NCBI GenBank assembly: GCA_036362985.1 | Contig: JAYGXS010000005.1 | Coordinates: 26,156,231 to 26,220,230 of the forward strand | DNA: 64,000 bases | Direction of reading: 5' to 3' | Source: Ligula intestinalis | Taxonomy: Eukaryota > Platyhelminthes > Cestoda > Diphyllobothriidea > Diphyllobothriidae | In this document: positions 39,726-52,000 of the stretch, in pieces | Numbering within the stretch: the first letter of the stretch is position 1 | Layout of the letters: the number at the start of each line of letters is the position of its first letter | Translations under genes and position numbers: made by a program | The notes under the pieces: model-generated | Seen by the model: the letters and a program-made list of their open reading frames with translations, nothing else | What the model was told of the DNA's origin: nothing | Databases searched by the model: none

Positions 39726-40018
39726 TTAGCGAACATCGCAAAGGAGAGCTACACCACGAAGAATCCAATGATCTGGATCCTTTGTAGTGCGCAAAGATAA
39801 TGGGAATATGTAGTTTAGGTCTGTACGTCGGCGTTCCTTGTAGACCGGACAGGAGTAGGTCAAAACTGGTCGGGTGCGCTCTCCCGAGGTGACACTAATC
39901 GCAGATACGTGCACTACCGGCAGTGGAGTGTAAAGCACCTTGGCCTGTGGTTCCATGAGACGGGCGTTTTTGCGGTCCCAGCCAGCACCATCCAGAAATA
40001 GTCCGTAGATGTAGACAC
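39726..40018 (-). CDS. DNAH5: Dynein terminal exon
   Basis: Acceptor TGGTTTAAG before 40018; stop TAA at 39726-39728. Encodes [56 protein letters not shown] and [20 protein letters not shown], the classic dynein C-terminus. Confidence 0.95.
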
Positions 40019-43000
40019 CTTAAACCAGAGAGGAATGTGGCAGAATTTATAGTCTCTTAGCTTTCCTGAAATCTAGCGGTGCCATTTTGTGGTAGATCTT
40101 TCTTTCGTTTACAGGTTCCGTCATTTTTTGTTCGAAAACGAAATTTTAGTAGGACAGGACGTACACACGACACTTGTTTTGTACTCTCCTGATGAGATAT
40201 AGAGCATGAACCAGTCATAATATTGGGGACTTTGTTATTTCGGAGTAAAGTTATGGTGAGCGTAAGGCACGAGTTATAGTTAAGGATAGGAGTCAGTTTG
40301 AGATGTGGGTTAGGACACACGAATATTTTCTATTCCCAGAACTTAGCGCAAATCAATTTGTGTAACGTGGGGGAGGTGTTTTTCTTTCCCAAGTACTGGC
40401 ATTTAACTAATTCTGACTGACAAATCTGTTTACCCTGTCTGGTTGCGACGAATGACAAATGTCTGACTGACCTCGTAAACATAAGCAAAGAGGAGTATCG
40501 TGAGTATACTTGCTGGAAATGTGCCCATTCCCACGCTAAGTTTGTCAGCATACACCTAACAGATAGATAATCTGCGCAAAAAGCGCACTCATTCCCATGA
40601 TCATTCATCGCACAGAAAGGCCCGCGAGCTCACCTTATGCAGCTGTCACGAAAGCGCAATTTGACTATCGATTTTCCTTCGATCCTGATTGACCCATTGT
40701 CGCACGATTTTTCTCACTTTCCCTTTAAAGTACATGCACTCTGTGTCTGACTTGACTTGCTCCGACTTTCTGTAACGTGCTTGTCGCAGTGAACTTTCCC
40801 TCTCTCTGGCCAGCCGATCTTCTCTCGGTCTCACTCTTACAGGTTCATTGGTTCGGCATTCGACTTAGTTAGTAGTACCAGGCGCAGGTCACAACCATTT
40901 GGCGACGCAGTTTTTCACTCTAAAATGGAGGAATTGTGCGTGGACATGAAGCTGATGTTGCAACAGCAGCTGAAGCCGAGGGAAACCCTCACCACCAAGA
41001 TATCCACCCCCTCCACGGGCCAATCGAGTTCTACTGGTGGCTCACAATCTGTCGATTTCATCGCCAGCAGCATCACAGAATACTTGTTCGACCCACAGGC
41101 CCAGATTAACTTTGACGTCTGGTACAAACGATATGAGGATTTATTCTCTGTCGATCTGGCTGCCCAGAAAGACGCATAGAAAGTCCAACTCCTCCTTCGC
41201 AAACTGGCTCCTGCTGAGCACGAACGCTACACTAACTTCCTTTTACCAAGAATCCAAGAGACAATTCCTTCGGGGACACACTGTAGATGTTGTCGCAGAT
41301 TTTTGGTGAACAGTCTTCACTGTAAACACCCGATTCCAGTGTCTCCAGCTGTGCAAGCGGGAATCAGACAATTTCATTACGTACGCCGGCATTTTGAATC
41401 GCGGGTGTGGGCGTTTTAAACTCGGCTCTCTCATCGAAACCAATTTAAATGCCTTATCTTCATCTGCGGCCTCCAGCCCCACAAGGATGCTGACATCCAG
41501 ACGCGTCTTTTGTCCCGCGTGCAACAGAGCAGATCAGTTACCCTCCAAGAACTGACTGCCGAGTGTCAAGCACCTATTAACCTCAAGCACGAGTCGGCCA
41601 TGGTCAAAGGCGCTTCTACTGCTTGCTCCAATAATGCAGTCGCAACAGATAAGCCACTCTGGTAAGGTGGCCCGAGCCAGCTCCCAAGCCAGCCCCCAAG
41701 GCGAAACCCCGCCCTCTCCTTGTCCGCATTGTGGCGCGTGGAATTTCCATCGGGACTGCACGTTTCGGCAACATCGCTGCCAGAAATTTAACCAGGTGGG
41801 GCATCGTGATGCGTTTTGTCAATCTTCAACTCCTGTAGGCAAGTCCGCCCCTGCCAATTCCAATCAAAAGCGCCACTTTAACCCAGAAAGCAAGTCAAAG
41901 ACAACCTCTTGGAAATTCTCTCAGTCAGTCGGCCACCTTCCAGGTTAACGCAGCTGATCACCAGAAGTTCGTTACTCTACTTCTAAACGGCCATACAGTT
42001 CGCCTACAACTGGACACCGCTTCAGATATCACAATAATCTCTGAGACTCTCTGGCAGTCCCTTGGCGCCCCCACAATGCAGCAGACTTCTCAGTCCACGA
42101 CAAGTGCGTGTGCTGGCCTTGTCAAGTTTATAGGGCAACTGCAATGCTGTGTCTCCTTCCGCGACACTAACATAACTGCTACCTGCTACATTACCAAGTC
42201 CAACCTCAATCTTCTTAATCTCGACTGGATCGATCAACTTGGCTTGGTTTATTTGCCACTCCGACTTGTTTGCAGTCAAGTGCCGATTCCTGCAGTACCT
42301 GCAAACACCGCCAAGGATATTCTCCAGCGGTTTGCTTCAATGTTCCAAGACGGCCTTGGTCGTAGCACACACACGCAAGATGTGCTTCATCTTTGTCTTG
42401 GAAGTCAGCCAGTCTTCCGCCCAAAGAGACCGGTTCCATATGCAGCCCTGCCTCTTGTCGATGCTAAAATGAAGCGCCTAGAGGAACTTGGAGCCCTCAC
42501 ACCTGTGTTCTACTTCGCCTAGGCTGCCCCTATTGTGGTGTTCAAGGAGCCGAATGGTTTGATTCGTATCTGCGCCGATTTTTCCACCGGTCTCAACGCC
42601 GCTCTGACGCTGAACTGCTATCCACTACCGGTCCTCGTTGACGTGTTCACCCGCTGAATGGTGGCACTTGCTTTGCCAAGTTGGATCTAGGTGATGCGTA
42701 CTTGCAGATCGAAGTCGCTCCAGAGTCGCGCGAATTGCTGACAATAAACACACAGCGTGGCCTGTTCCAGTACACTAGGGTGCCCTTTAGTGTCAAGAAC
42801 ACTCCGGCCCTGTTTCAGTAAACTATGAACGCAATGCTCTCCAGCATTCTTGGCACGGCTGATTACCTAGACGAAATAGTCATCGTGGGTCGCTCCCCTG
42901 CTGAGCTCCAAGACCGAGTGTGCGCAGTACTTGAACGCGTGCAGGAACATGGCTTCCGATTGCGGACCAAAAAGTGTCAATTCTTTTTCGAGTCCATTAA

Positions 43001-46000
43001 GTACCTTGGATACATCTTGGATGCCACTAGTCTTCATCCAGATCCCGAAAACATTCGTGTCATCCAGCGGATGCCTGCACCGAGGAGTTGTCACAACTTC
43101 GATTGTTTTTTGGCCCGATCAGCTACTATAGCGCCTTCCTACCATCGCTGCACGATTAACGATCCCCACTCAACCGTCTACGGCAGAAGGATGCTCCCTA
43201 ATGCTGGTCTCCTCACTTTGAAAAGGCTTTTATCGAGCTGAAAACAATGCTGAGTTCAGATCTGCTGCTCACACACTATGAGCCTACAATGCCGATTGTC
43301 GTAGCTGCAGACGCCTCCAATCAGGGCGTTGGTGCCGCCATTTCGCACACTTTCCCCGAGGGGGCTGAAAAGGCGATCATGCACGCATCACAAACGTAAA
43401 CCCCTGCCGAAGAGAACTATGGCCAAATCGAGATAGAAGTCCTAGCCACCATCTTTGCCTTCAAGAAGTTCCACAAGCCACTGAAAGGTCGTCATTTCAC
43501 TCTGTTGACCGACCATAAACCGTTACTATCCATCTTTGGTTCGAAGAAAGGCATCTCAGTCTATTCAGCCAGCTGACTCAACGATGGGCAACCATTCTCC
43601 TCGGTTACGATTTTTATATCCGCTGCTGTCGTACTACTGACTTTGGCCAGGCTGACGCTCTTTTCCATCTCATCTGTAATCATCAAGAACCTGAGGAAGA
43701 TACTGCGACTGCTGCTTTTTTGATTGAGGACGGAGTGCGCCATCAGTTGTCGGACGCCATTCGAGGCATTCCTGTAACTGCCGCAAACATACGATGCGCT
43801 ACCGAACTGGATCCCGTGCTTCGACAAGCTATCTTCTATGTGCGAACCAGTTGGCCCATCTCTACTCTCACTGGTGATATTCATCAGCTCTTCGTGCGTC
43901 GAGCATCGCTCTCTGTGGTGGATTCCTGCATCAGGTTTGCAGACCGTGTGGTCATTCCTCCTTCACATCGACCTGTTGTGCTGCGCCAGTTTCATGCTGC
44001 TCATCCTAGTACCAGTCAAATAAAGTCCATCGCTTGCAGTTTTGTCTACTGGCCGGATTTGACAACGACATCAACGATCTCGTGCGGCGCTGTTCCCGTT
44101 GTCAGCAAGCTGACAAACTGCACGCTCGTCAACCGCCAGTACCATGGCAGGCCAACTCGACGGTGTCACTTATTTATTCGTGGTTGATGCTTACTCAACG
44201 TAGCCCGAGATTGCACTCCTACATCCGGGAACCACCTCTGCCACTATGACCTTCCTATGGCGTATCTTCAGCCAACACGGCCTACCGGATGTCCTGGTGT
44301 TGGAAAATGGCTCAAAATTTACCTCATCGACCTTTGAAGATTTCTGCCGCAAACACCTCATCTGCGCTCTCTGCCCTTCCATCCCCAATCCAACGGTCAG
44401 GCGGAACGCTTTGTCGACACATTCAAACGAGCCGTTTTGAAAGCTCGTGGGGAGGGGACTACGGACGAGATACTCCAGGCCTTCCTGTTCTCCTACAGGA
44501 CCTCCCCTAACGCGGCGTCTCCTGGTGGTGTCTCCCCCACCGAATCCTTAATGGGCCGGAAACTTCAAACTAAGTTCTATGCGCTGCTGCCTACTAACTT
44601 GTCGTCCCCACAGACACTTCCACTTGTGGCAAGCTCTTGTGGCAAGCTCTCCGTCGGAACATTAGTCTTTGTTCGTGACTACCGAGCAGGGTTCCCAGAC
44701 TGGATTGAGGGGACGATAACAGCGCACAGAGGCAGTATGCTGTTTGACGTCTCAGTCGGTGATTACACCTGGGTTCGTCACCACAATCAAATCCAATGGC
44801 GGCAGTGCTGCAACCCAACCAGACCTAAATCAGGCGTTTCACTGCCTCTCGACATCCTGATGGACACCTTTGCTATTCCAGTGGACCAGTTAGTTCCCAA
44901 ACTGACTCCTGGTGCCTATTCGGATCTATCGCTTTCGGAACCAGTTCCTAGCCTCGCACCGGTAGAGCTGAAACCACTCACAACGCGCCCGACCAACCGT
45001 GCTCGCCAAAATTCGCAGCAATTACAGGTGAATCAACGCCATCGGCGGTACTGACACACTTGATGGGGTGTGCTGAGAATGTGCTCATTCCCTCAACTAC
45101 TTTGTTAGCATACGCCCATTCCCATGATTATTTATCTCACAGAAAGGCCCGCGAGTTCATCTTATGCAGCTGTCACGAGAGCGCGATGTGACTACCGATT
45201 TACCTCCGATCCTGATTGACCCATTGTCGCACGATGTTTCTCACTTTCCCTTTAAAGTACATGCACCCTGTGTCTGGCTTGACTTGCTCTGACTTTCTGT
45301 AACGTGCTTGTCACAGTAAACCCTCCCTCTCTCTGGCCAGCCGATCTTCTCTCGGTCTCTCTCTTACGGGTTCCTTGGTTCGGCGTTCGACTTAGTAAGC
45401 AGTACCAGGCGCGGGTCATTACAATAATGCCAATAGTACTGTCCTGTTATAGACTACATAAGTCCTGCTCAAATGCCCTGAGGTAGCCACAGCCGTCTTT
45501 GTCCAAACTGAACACACTACCACCCGGCCAATAAAACGATATTTTGACCGTCGGTTTTGACGAAGTCCACCCTGTGTCCCATAGGAAGTTGATGCAGGGA
45601 GGGTGACTTGCGCGTGATTTAGAGTAGAATGGTAATGGAATTGTGCTGCAGCTATCACACTCTCCCCTACTCATCCACGTAGACCCAGTGTCATGACCAA
45701 GCCAAAAACAGAACACAAGAACACGGGCCATTGTACACACTATTCGCCGGGCACTGAAATACACTTTTTGACTCAAGACACTTAAACTTGCTCCTGTGAA
45801 CATGCAGCAACAGCTGACACGCGTTATCATTCATCCCCTCGGAGGCATAACAAAACACCGTCAGCATACACTCTGGTCTCACCGCTTGGGAACGCAAATC
45901 ACCCTTCTATGCTTCAGTTTTGATTAATATTCCTTTCGGCTTCCGCTCCAAGTGCAACCAACTTACCACATGTCCTTCCATAAAATAGCAAATAATCCTG

Positions 46001-49000
46001 CTCGAACCCACCACTTCTGTAACCATTTATCCATTTGGTCAATATTGGGAAATCTCCACGCACACATTTCAAATACTTTCACGTTCGATTCCTGTTGCTA
46101 TTTCCCTTACCCTTTCGTATCCGTCCTTCATGTAAGAATGGCGTTATTGGAATTAATTGATTTTACATTCTCTCCTTGAGCTTGAAATTCGATTTGTTCA
46201 AAAAGGGGCAGGCCTTTTTGGCTTCTGTTCCCTTTGTTAAGGTTCGCATGGTTTCATGCTAACTTATGTTAAATCAAAAATACCGTAGCCACGCCGAATT
46301 CTGCTTTTTGGCTTATACAGGTCACCAGGAATGGTATAAAATGCAGCAGGAACTTTCCTGTCAATTTTATTGGTCGTCAATATTTGTGACTCACATAACA
46401 TTAGTCTTGCATTTCTGCACAGCTGTTAAGTTTGATACAAGGCCCTCAGGCTTCGCTTCGTCCACCAGCATACCCCAAAAAACCCACCAACGGAAGTAAC
46501 TTAATGAGAAAACTGTAGAAAATACTCAGATATTTACTACCAAGCTAAAAAACTGTCCTCGAGAGCGGGTAAATCCCAGCATTTGACCTAGTTCTGCACT
46601 AATCTAAATCACGCAAAAGTCATCGCTTATCTCGCCACGTGAAGTAGATCCTCATTGGGTTATACGAACAATTTTTGCTTGCAGTCACAAGAGATGGACG
46701 AATTTAGGGTTGAAGGAGATTGATAGGCTTGAGTCTACAACAGTTGCTGGTTCAACCTTCCATGCATTGGGAAATCTAGATCCGATAACGTGTACTTGAG
46801 AGCAGTTTGATCTTATAAGAACGGTGTGAGCTGTATCTTGCCGTATGTAACCTGAACGGGAGCTTCTTAATTAAAGCCTGCATATGCGTGAGTACGCGCC
46901 TCCATAGGTTCTTGAAAAGACTACATAATTTCAAAAGATTTCCAAACTTACCTTCACTGGCACCTCTCTGCACTTCGTCGCTACTCATCCGCGTAACATC
47001 ATTTATTAACACGGCGTCATCAAGTGCGTAATTGTTGGCTCTGGCAATTTCTTGTCGCATCGCCGTCAGGAATCCCTAAAATAACAACAAAACGTGGTCT
47101 AAAATACATTGTCGATAGATTAGTTATAACTTATAGCGCTCTTAGAGAATGGATGACTGTTATGATAGGGTTTAGAGAAAAGATAAGGCGATGCATACAT
47201 TCAGAGAATTATATTACCTGGGGATTGAAAAAGCCAGTAAGCCAATAGCAATTTGGTCGACCTTGGAAGAGCCAGTCGTGGAATTGGAGATTTCGATCCA
47301 AAAGGTCGGTAAACCAAAATCCCAGTGTTGCAGAGTTCCAGGAAATCTGCGCATGAGCAGGTGAGTTAGTTTATTTTTGACTTCCAATCGGTCAGTAAAT
47401 GAAAAAAATAATATTTATGTTTAATCCACAAGTAGGAGCTCATCAATGACAAACTGCACCTAAGTGTTTTACAACTATTCCTGCAACAGATTTTAGGCGT
47501 TGTGGATTTCTGTGTGGGCATTTAATAAATCAAATTAAGAGACGGAAAAACTCGATTTAAAGGAGGTTCTTTGATCATTATGTGGACAACAGGCAAAGCA
47601 GGAATGAAACCCATTCATCCTTACGATAAGGCTAAGCCATTATAATTTATTTTGCAAAACTGGTGGCAGAACTAGGAAGTTATTGTTTAGTGAAACAGTA
47701 AAGGGAATCAAGGAGAATCATCCGTCATTTTATAAGCTTTGTAACCCGAGGTAGTTCCTATAACATTGCGACAACCTTTACGGATATTTTAAACATAAAA
47801 GAGGAAAATATAGACCTCCCACCACAAGAAATCCTAAGCACCACCTCATTAGTATGCCTTTGTGCAGAGTATATCGGTTGTGTAGGTTTTGAAAATCACA
47901 ACAAAAAATATGGAGTTTCGCTACCTTCGCAAGGCTTCTCAGCCCCTTGAAATGGAACTTTACACCTAAACATAGAGCTTGACGGATTCGGTAGGTTGCA
48001 GGAAACTAACAAATGTTCCCGAATTTTTCTCCTCGGAGAAACAGCTGATCTGCAATGCACGAAACGGCTCTTGGCTAAGTATTTCAAAAACAGTGAGTAA
48101 ACTGCCATGCAAGTTTTGGTTAATCACTTATTCACGGACTTCCGTCCTCCTATGAAAAAAAGTAACTCCAGGTTTATCAGTTTACAAAGTCATTATAATA
48201 CGCTCGCAAGTCAAATGCTTCTACTAACCTTCCTCCACGAGCTTGGAACTCGGGCATCAAAGATGTTATCCAGAGCATCACGTAAATTCTCCGACATGAT
48301 GATCGTACCATCGATGGCTAGCTTCAGATCGCTGATTGTCGAGCGCACGACGCTTATAACCCTCTGCATACGATCGATTTCCTGTCGCAGGAATATGTGC
48401 AGCGGTTTCAGGTAGTCCATCTTCTCCAGCCGGTCTTTCACCTGAGAGGAAATAAACATTACTAATTTGTATTTTTAGTAGGCGTTAATATAAAGCTAAA
48501 CATATTGACCTTGGCGGTCTACCGGGTGCACTAGATTTTAATGCCTGTGTCCGCAATTCAGACGATTCTTTACAGTGGTGGTATTTGTGAATTTCAAATT
48601 ATAAAAGCCCCAGTGGGTATGAATTTAGTAAGATTTAGAAAGGAATCAAGAAAGATCAAACGGAATGAATAACGGGCGTAAGAGACGGATGTGGCCGAAG
48701 AGGAAGGATGAAAGTGCCCATTACCTCAAACGGGTTGTAATCGGGTGGTAGTTTTGATTCCATCTCCTTCGCCAGGCGGTAAACAAAAGACTCTCTCGTT
48801 TCAGTTCCCTCTCCACTACTGTCTTTCGGTTGGATATTGATTATTGTCTGCAGCATTGCAGCACTGTTATTGGTCTGGTAACTGTAAGAAAGGATAATAA
48901 CATAAAATTTAGAATAGCAGACCGACAGAATTTAACTCCAAATCGTAAACATATCACGCGCATGTGTTACAGTAGGAAGAACTAACGTTATATCCGCATT

Positions 49001-52000
49001 CGGATGAAGACCGAAGCACTGGGGAGAGTCGGTAAGTGGCAGTTCTGAAATCTTCGTGGTAAAATCCTCGATGGTGCGTCCCTTGGGTATTTTATAGCCG
49101 GTGTAGAACTCGAAGGTATCAGTAAACATCTGTTCCGAGAACCATACTGCGGCATATGTGTTTAGAAGACGTTTGTCGTAGTCGTCGGTCACCCTTCCAC
49201 CGTACTGCACCTCACCGATCATGTATCGCACAGTCGGCCACGATATGCCCTAAAAATCGTAGGCAAACAAACAAAATGATTCATTTAAACTACCTACGTG
49301 CTATTGAAAGTCTGAAAGTTATCTAGTCATGTATGCTGAAGAACGGCTCTTCAGTGTGCCAACCCTGCTCATGGGAGCAAAGATCTACCCTTGGAATATC
49401 AAGATCATCCAGATGATTCTGAATGAACTGGGCAGTAGAAGTGAAATCAGCCTGGTTGAACTCGTAGGGAATATTCCAGCCAATGGGTCCGAATTTGCGT
49501 CTTTCCTGCACAGTGGAGTGCAAAAAGGCTACCCCGTAGAGCATGGGTTTCCACTGAGGCAGGCTATTGGCTTCCAACTGTTCCTGACTCAATAGGGCAT
49601 ATGTGCGTAGCAGACCGGCTCGAATGCCCATTGGAGGATCGTAGGTGAACTTGATGCTTGATTGCAGCAAGGCAATAGGGAATTTGGGGTGCTCTTCGGT
49701 GGTTAACCAGAAACGGCATTGCTCGTGGTAGGTCGTTGTGGTAGATAGCTGCAACAAAGTCAAGATATTGGTTTTAAATTGGTTTTAATAGGATAAGACG
49801 GAAAAGGTGTAGGTGGGTAAGTGTTAACTATAGGACTGGGGTTAAGATTAAATTTACGACTTAATTGTATGTTGCAGCTAGTTTTCAGGATAGGACGCAG
49901 CGGTCGTTCCTATTCAGGTGTTCTTTCCAGTATGCCATACAAGTCATTCATAGCGTCCATATTCTCAAAGCAAGAATGAAACAGATAAAAAAGAGACTGG
50001 AACGGTCTTCTCCGGCTTGTTTGTCATCTTCAGACAGGTTTGAGTTCGGGTTTAGCCGGTTATCGAAACAAACGCTACGCAAGTTACACCGCGTCTCGGC
50101 GACTGCCCTTCCGGCTTTCGTCAAGTAAATTTAAGGTCCCGTCGGATTGACTGCTGTGATAGTTCCGACTGAACTTGATAGACTTGCGAAACAGCGCTCT
50201 GCTTTCTTTAATCTTTTTAACTGTCGTATATTCGCCTATGACCTTCTCAAATTAATTGTAGGAGCTCACATTCAACCAAAAGGATCAGCTGTCTATGCTC
50301 TATGGCCACGTACAGCAGAAGGATCCCACGTTCACCTTTGAGAAAGCAAAGGAAGTAAGCCGAGCCAATGACAATATAGCCAGCTTGCTGCTAGAAAGTT
50401 GGTCCTCGATTGGCACACTCAACGGAGCCATAGGCCTTCATCCCGCCTACTAAGCGCTCTGCACCAGGCTAACGTCCACTCAGAACGGGGCAATAGGTTG
50501 AGCGAAGGAAGATACGCAGGGCCGACAGCTGGCAGCCGCGAGCGAAGAAGGTGGAACCGAGCAGGAGGCACATTAACAACGTGACACATAATTGCACGGA
50601 GGCGCCTGTGGGGGCGAGAACAATTCAAACAGCCACTAGCAATCGATCGGTGCAATCAATCGATGCTCGGGCATCAGGCAAAGCTATAACATGGGGCTAG
50701 TGGTAAGAAACACTCATTCGACGCCGGCAGGAGAATAAGCAGTATGCTCTGATGATGAAAACGAGAATGTTTTCGAATAGTCAGCCTTAATATAATTTGG
50801 TCGAGGGAATTGCCCCATCTTCTTCTTCCTCCTCCGGATCTGATGAAAGCAATATTATATCTGGACGTTGAATATTTGCTGATATTTATAAAGGAGACTA
50901 GAATGCTCTGTTCTGACACGGGGATATTTACCCTTTCTGAAAGTATGCGCAGGTTGTTCCTGTTCCCGTGGTCTTTTCAGCGGATCATAGAAATCACCCT
51001 AAGCGTTACTATTCTCATAGGAAGAATGATACAGGTAAAGGAGACTATAACGGTCGTCCCTGGCTTGTTTGTCAGCTTCAAACAGGTTTGAGTTCGTTTG
51101 CAGCCGGTTATCGAGACGAAAGCTACACAAGTTTAACCACATCTCGGTTACCATAACAAGCTGCTCTCACCGAATTAATTGCTGAGATATTTCCGACTGA
51201 AGTTGACAGGCTTGCGAAACAGATCTTCAATTTTTTCTTCTTTTTGACTGTCGTCTAGTCGCACATGACCTTCTCTTTTCGTCCATGTAGATAAAGGAGG
51301 CTTGAACGCTCGGTTCTGACTTCGGTATCGCCCTCAACCAATTTTACCTCTACCCTGAGATGACTGCGACGGTGCCCACTCAGTTACCCTGATCTTTTCA
51401 GAAACGCTTTTCGATCCATATTTACCCGTGTATGAGCTCCAAAGGCACCATAGATGGACGAGCGTGCCCTCTAACTGATCGATACACGCTATCTGCCGCT
51501 GTATCTTCCCGACCGAAAACCGACAAGACAACGAGTTCGTGGCCCAATGGTTAGAGCATTTGACTCTGATTAAAGAGGTCGTGAGTTCGAGGCTCGGGTG
51601 TGTCAGCACCTGGGTCGGGGTATGGCTAGCTGACGATGGCGAATAAGCCAGAAATGGCCATCCTAGTCTCCCTTGTCTTTGTCGATAACGTCCTTCTGCC
51701 TATATTTAACTGCCCGGGGAGCACTGGATCGGAGACTAAAGAAACAACTGCGAGCGGATCCAATCAGAGAATGATACGCCCACCTGGCCCTGTTATCCTT
51801 TCCTGAAGCATTTTGTGTGTAGAGGGATTTTTTGCGGAAAGCCAACAGCTGCTGTTCACGCAGCTTCGTATCGAGCGGTTTCCTACACGCGATGACTTGC
51901 AAACAACTGACCGACCTCCTCGCGCGCACACACACGCGTACGTCCAGATAGTTGTGGCAGCTTAAGGGCCACTTTAACACATACCATCCCTAGGCCGACA

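Larger units (their letters stand above)
40511..45418 (+). mobile_element. Full-length, inactive Ty3/Gypsy retrotransposon (CsRn1-like)
   Basis: Two LTRs bracket gag and pol in the order gag, protease, RT, RNase H, integrase. It lies antisense in the last dynein intron. Many in-frame stops and frameshifts break both genes, so the copy cannot be autonomous. The CsRn1-like label rests on the form of the gag segment and finger and is tentative. Target-site duplication was not found. Confidence 0.85.
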
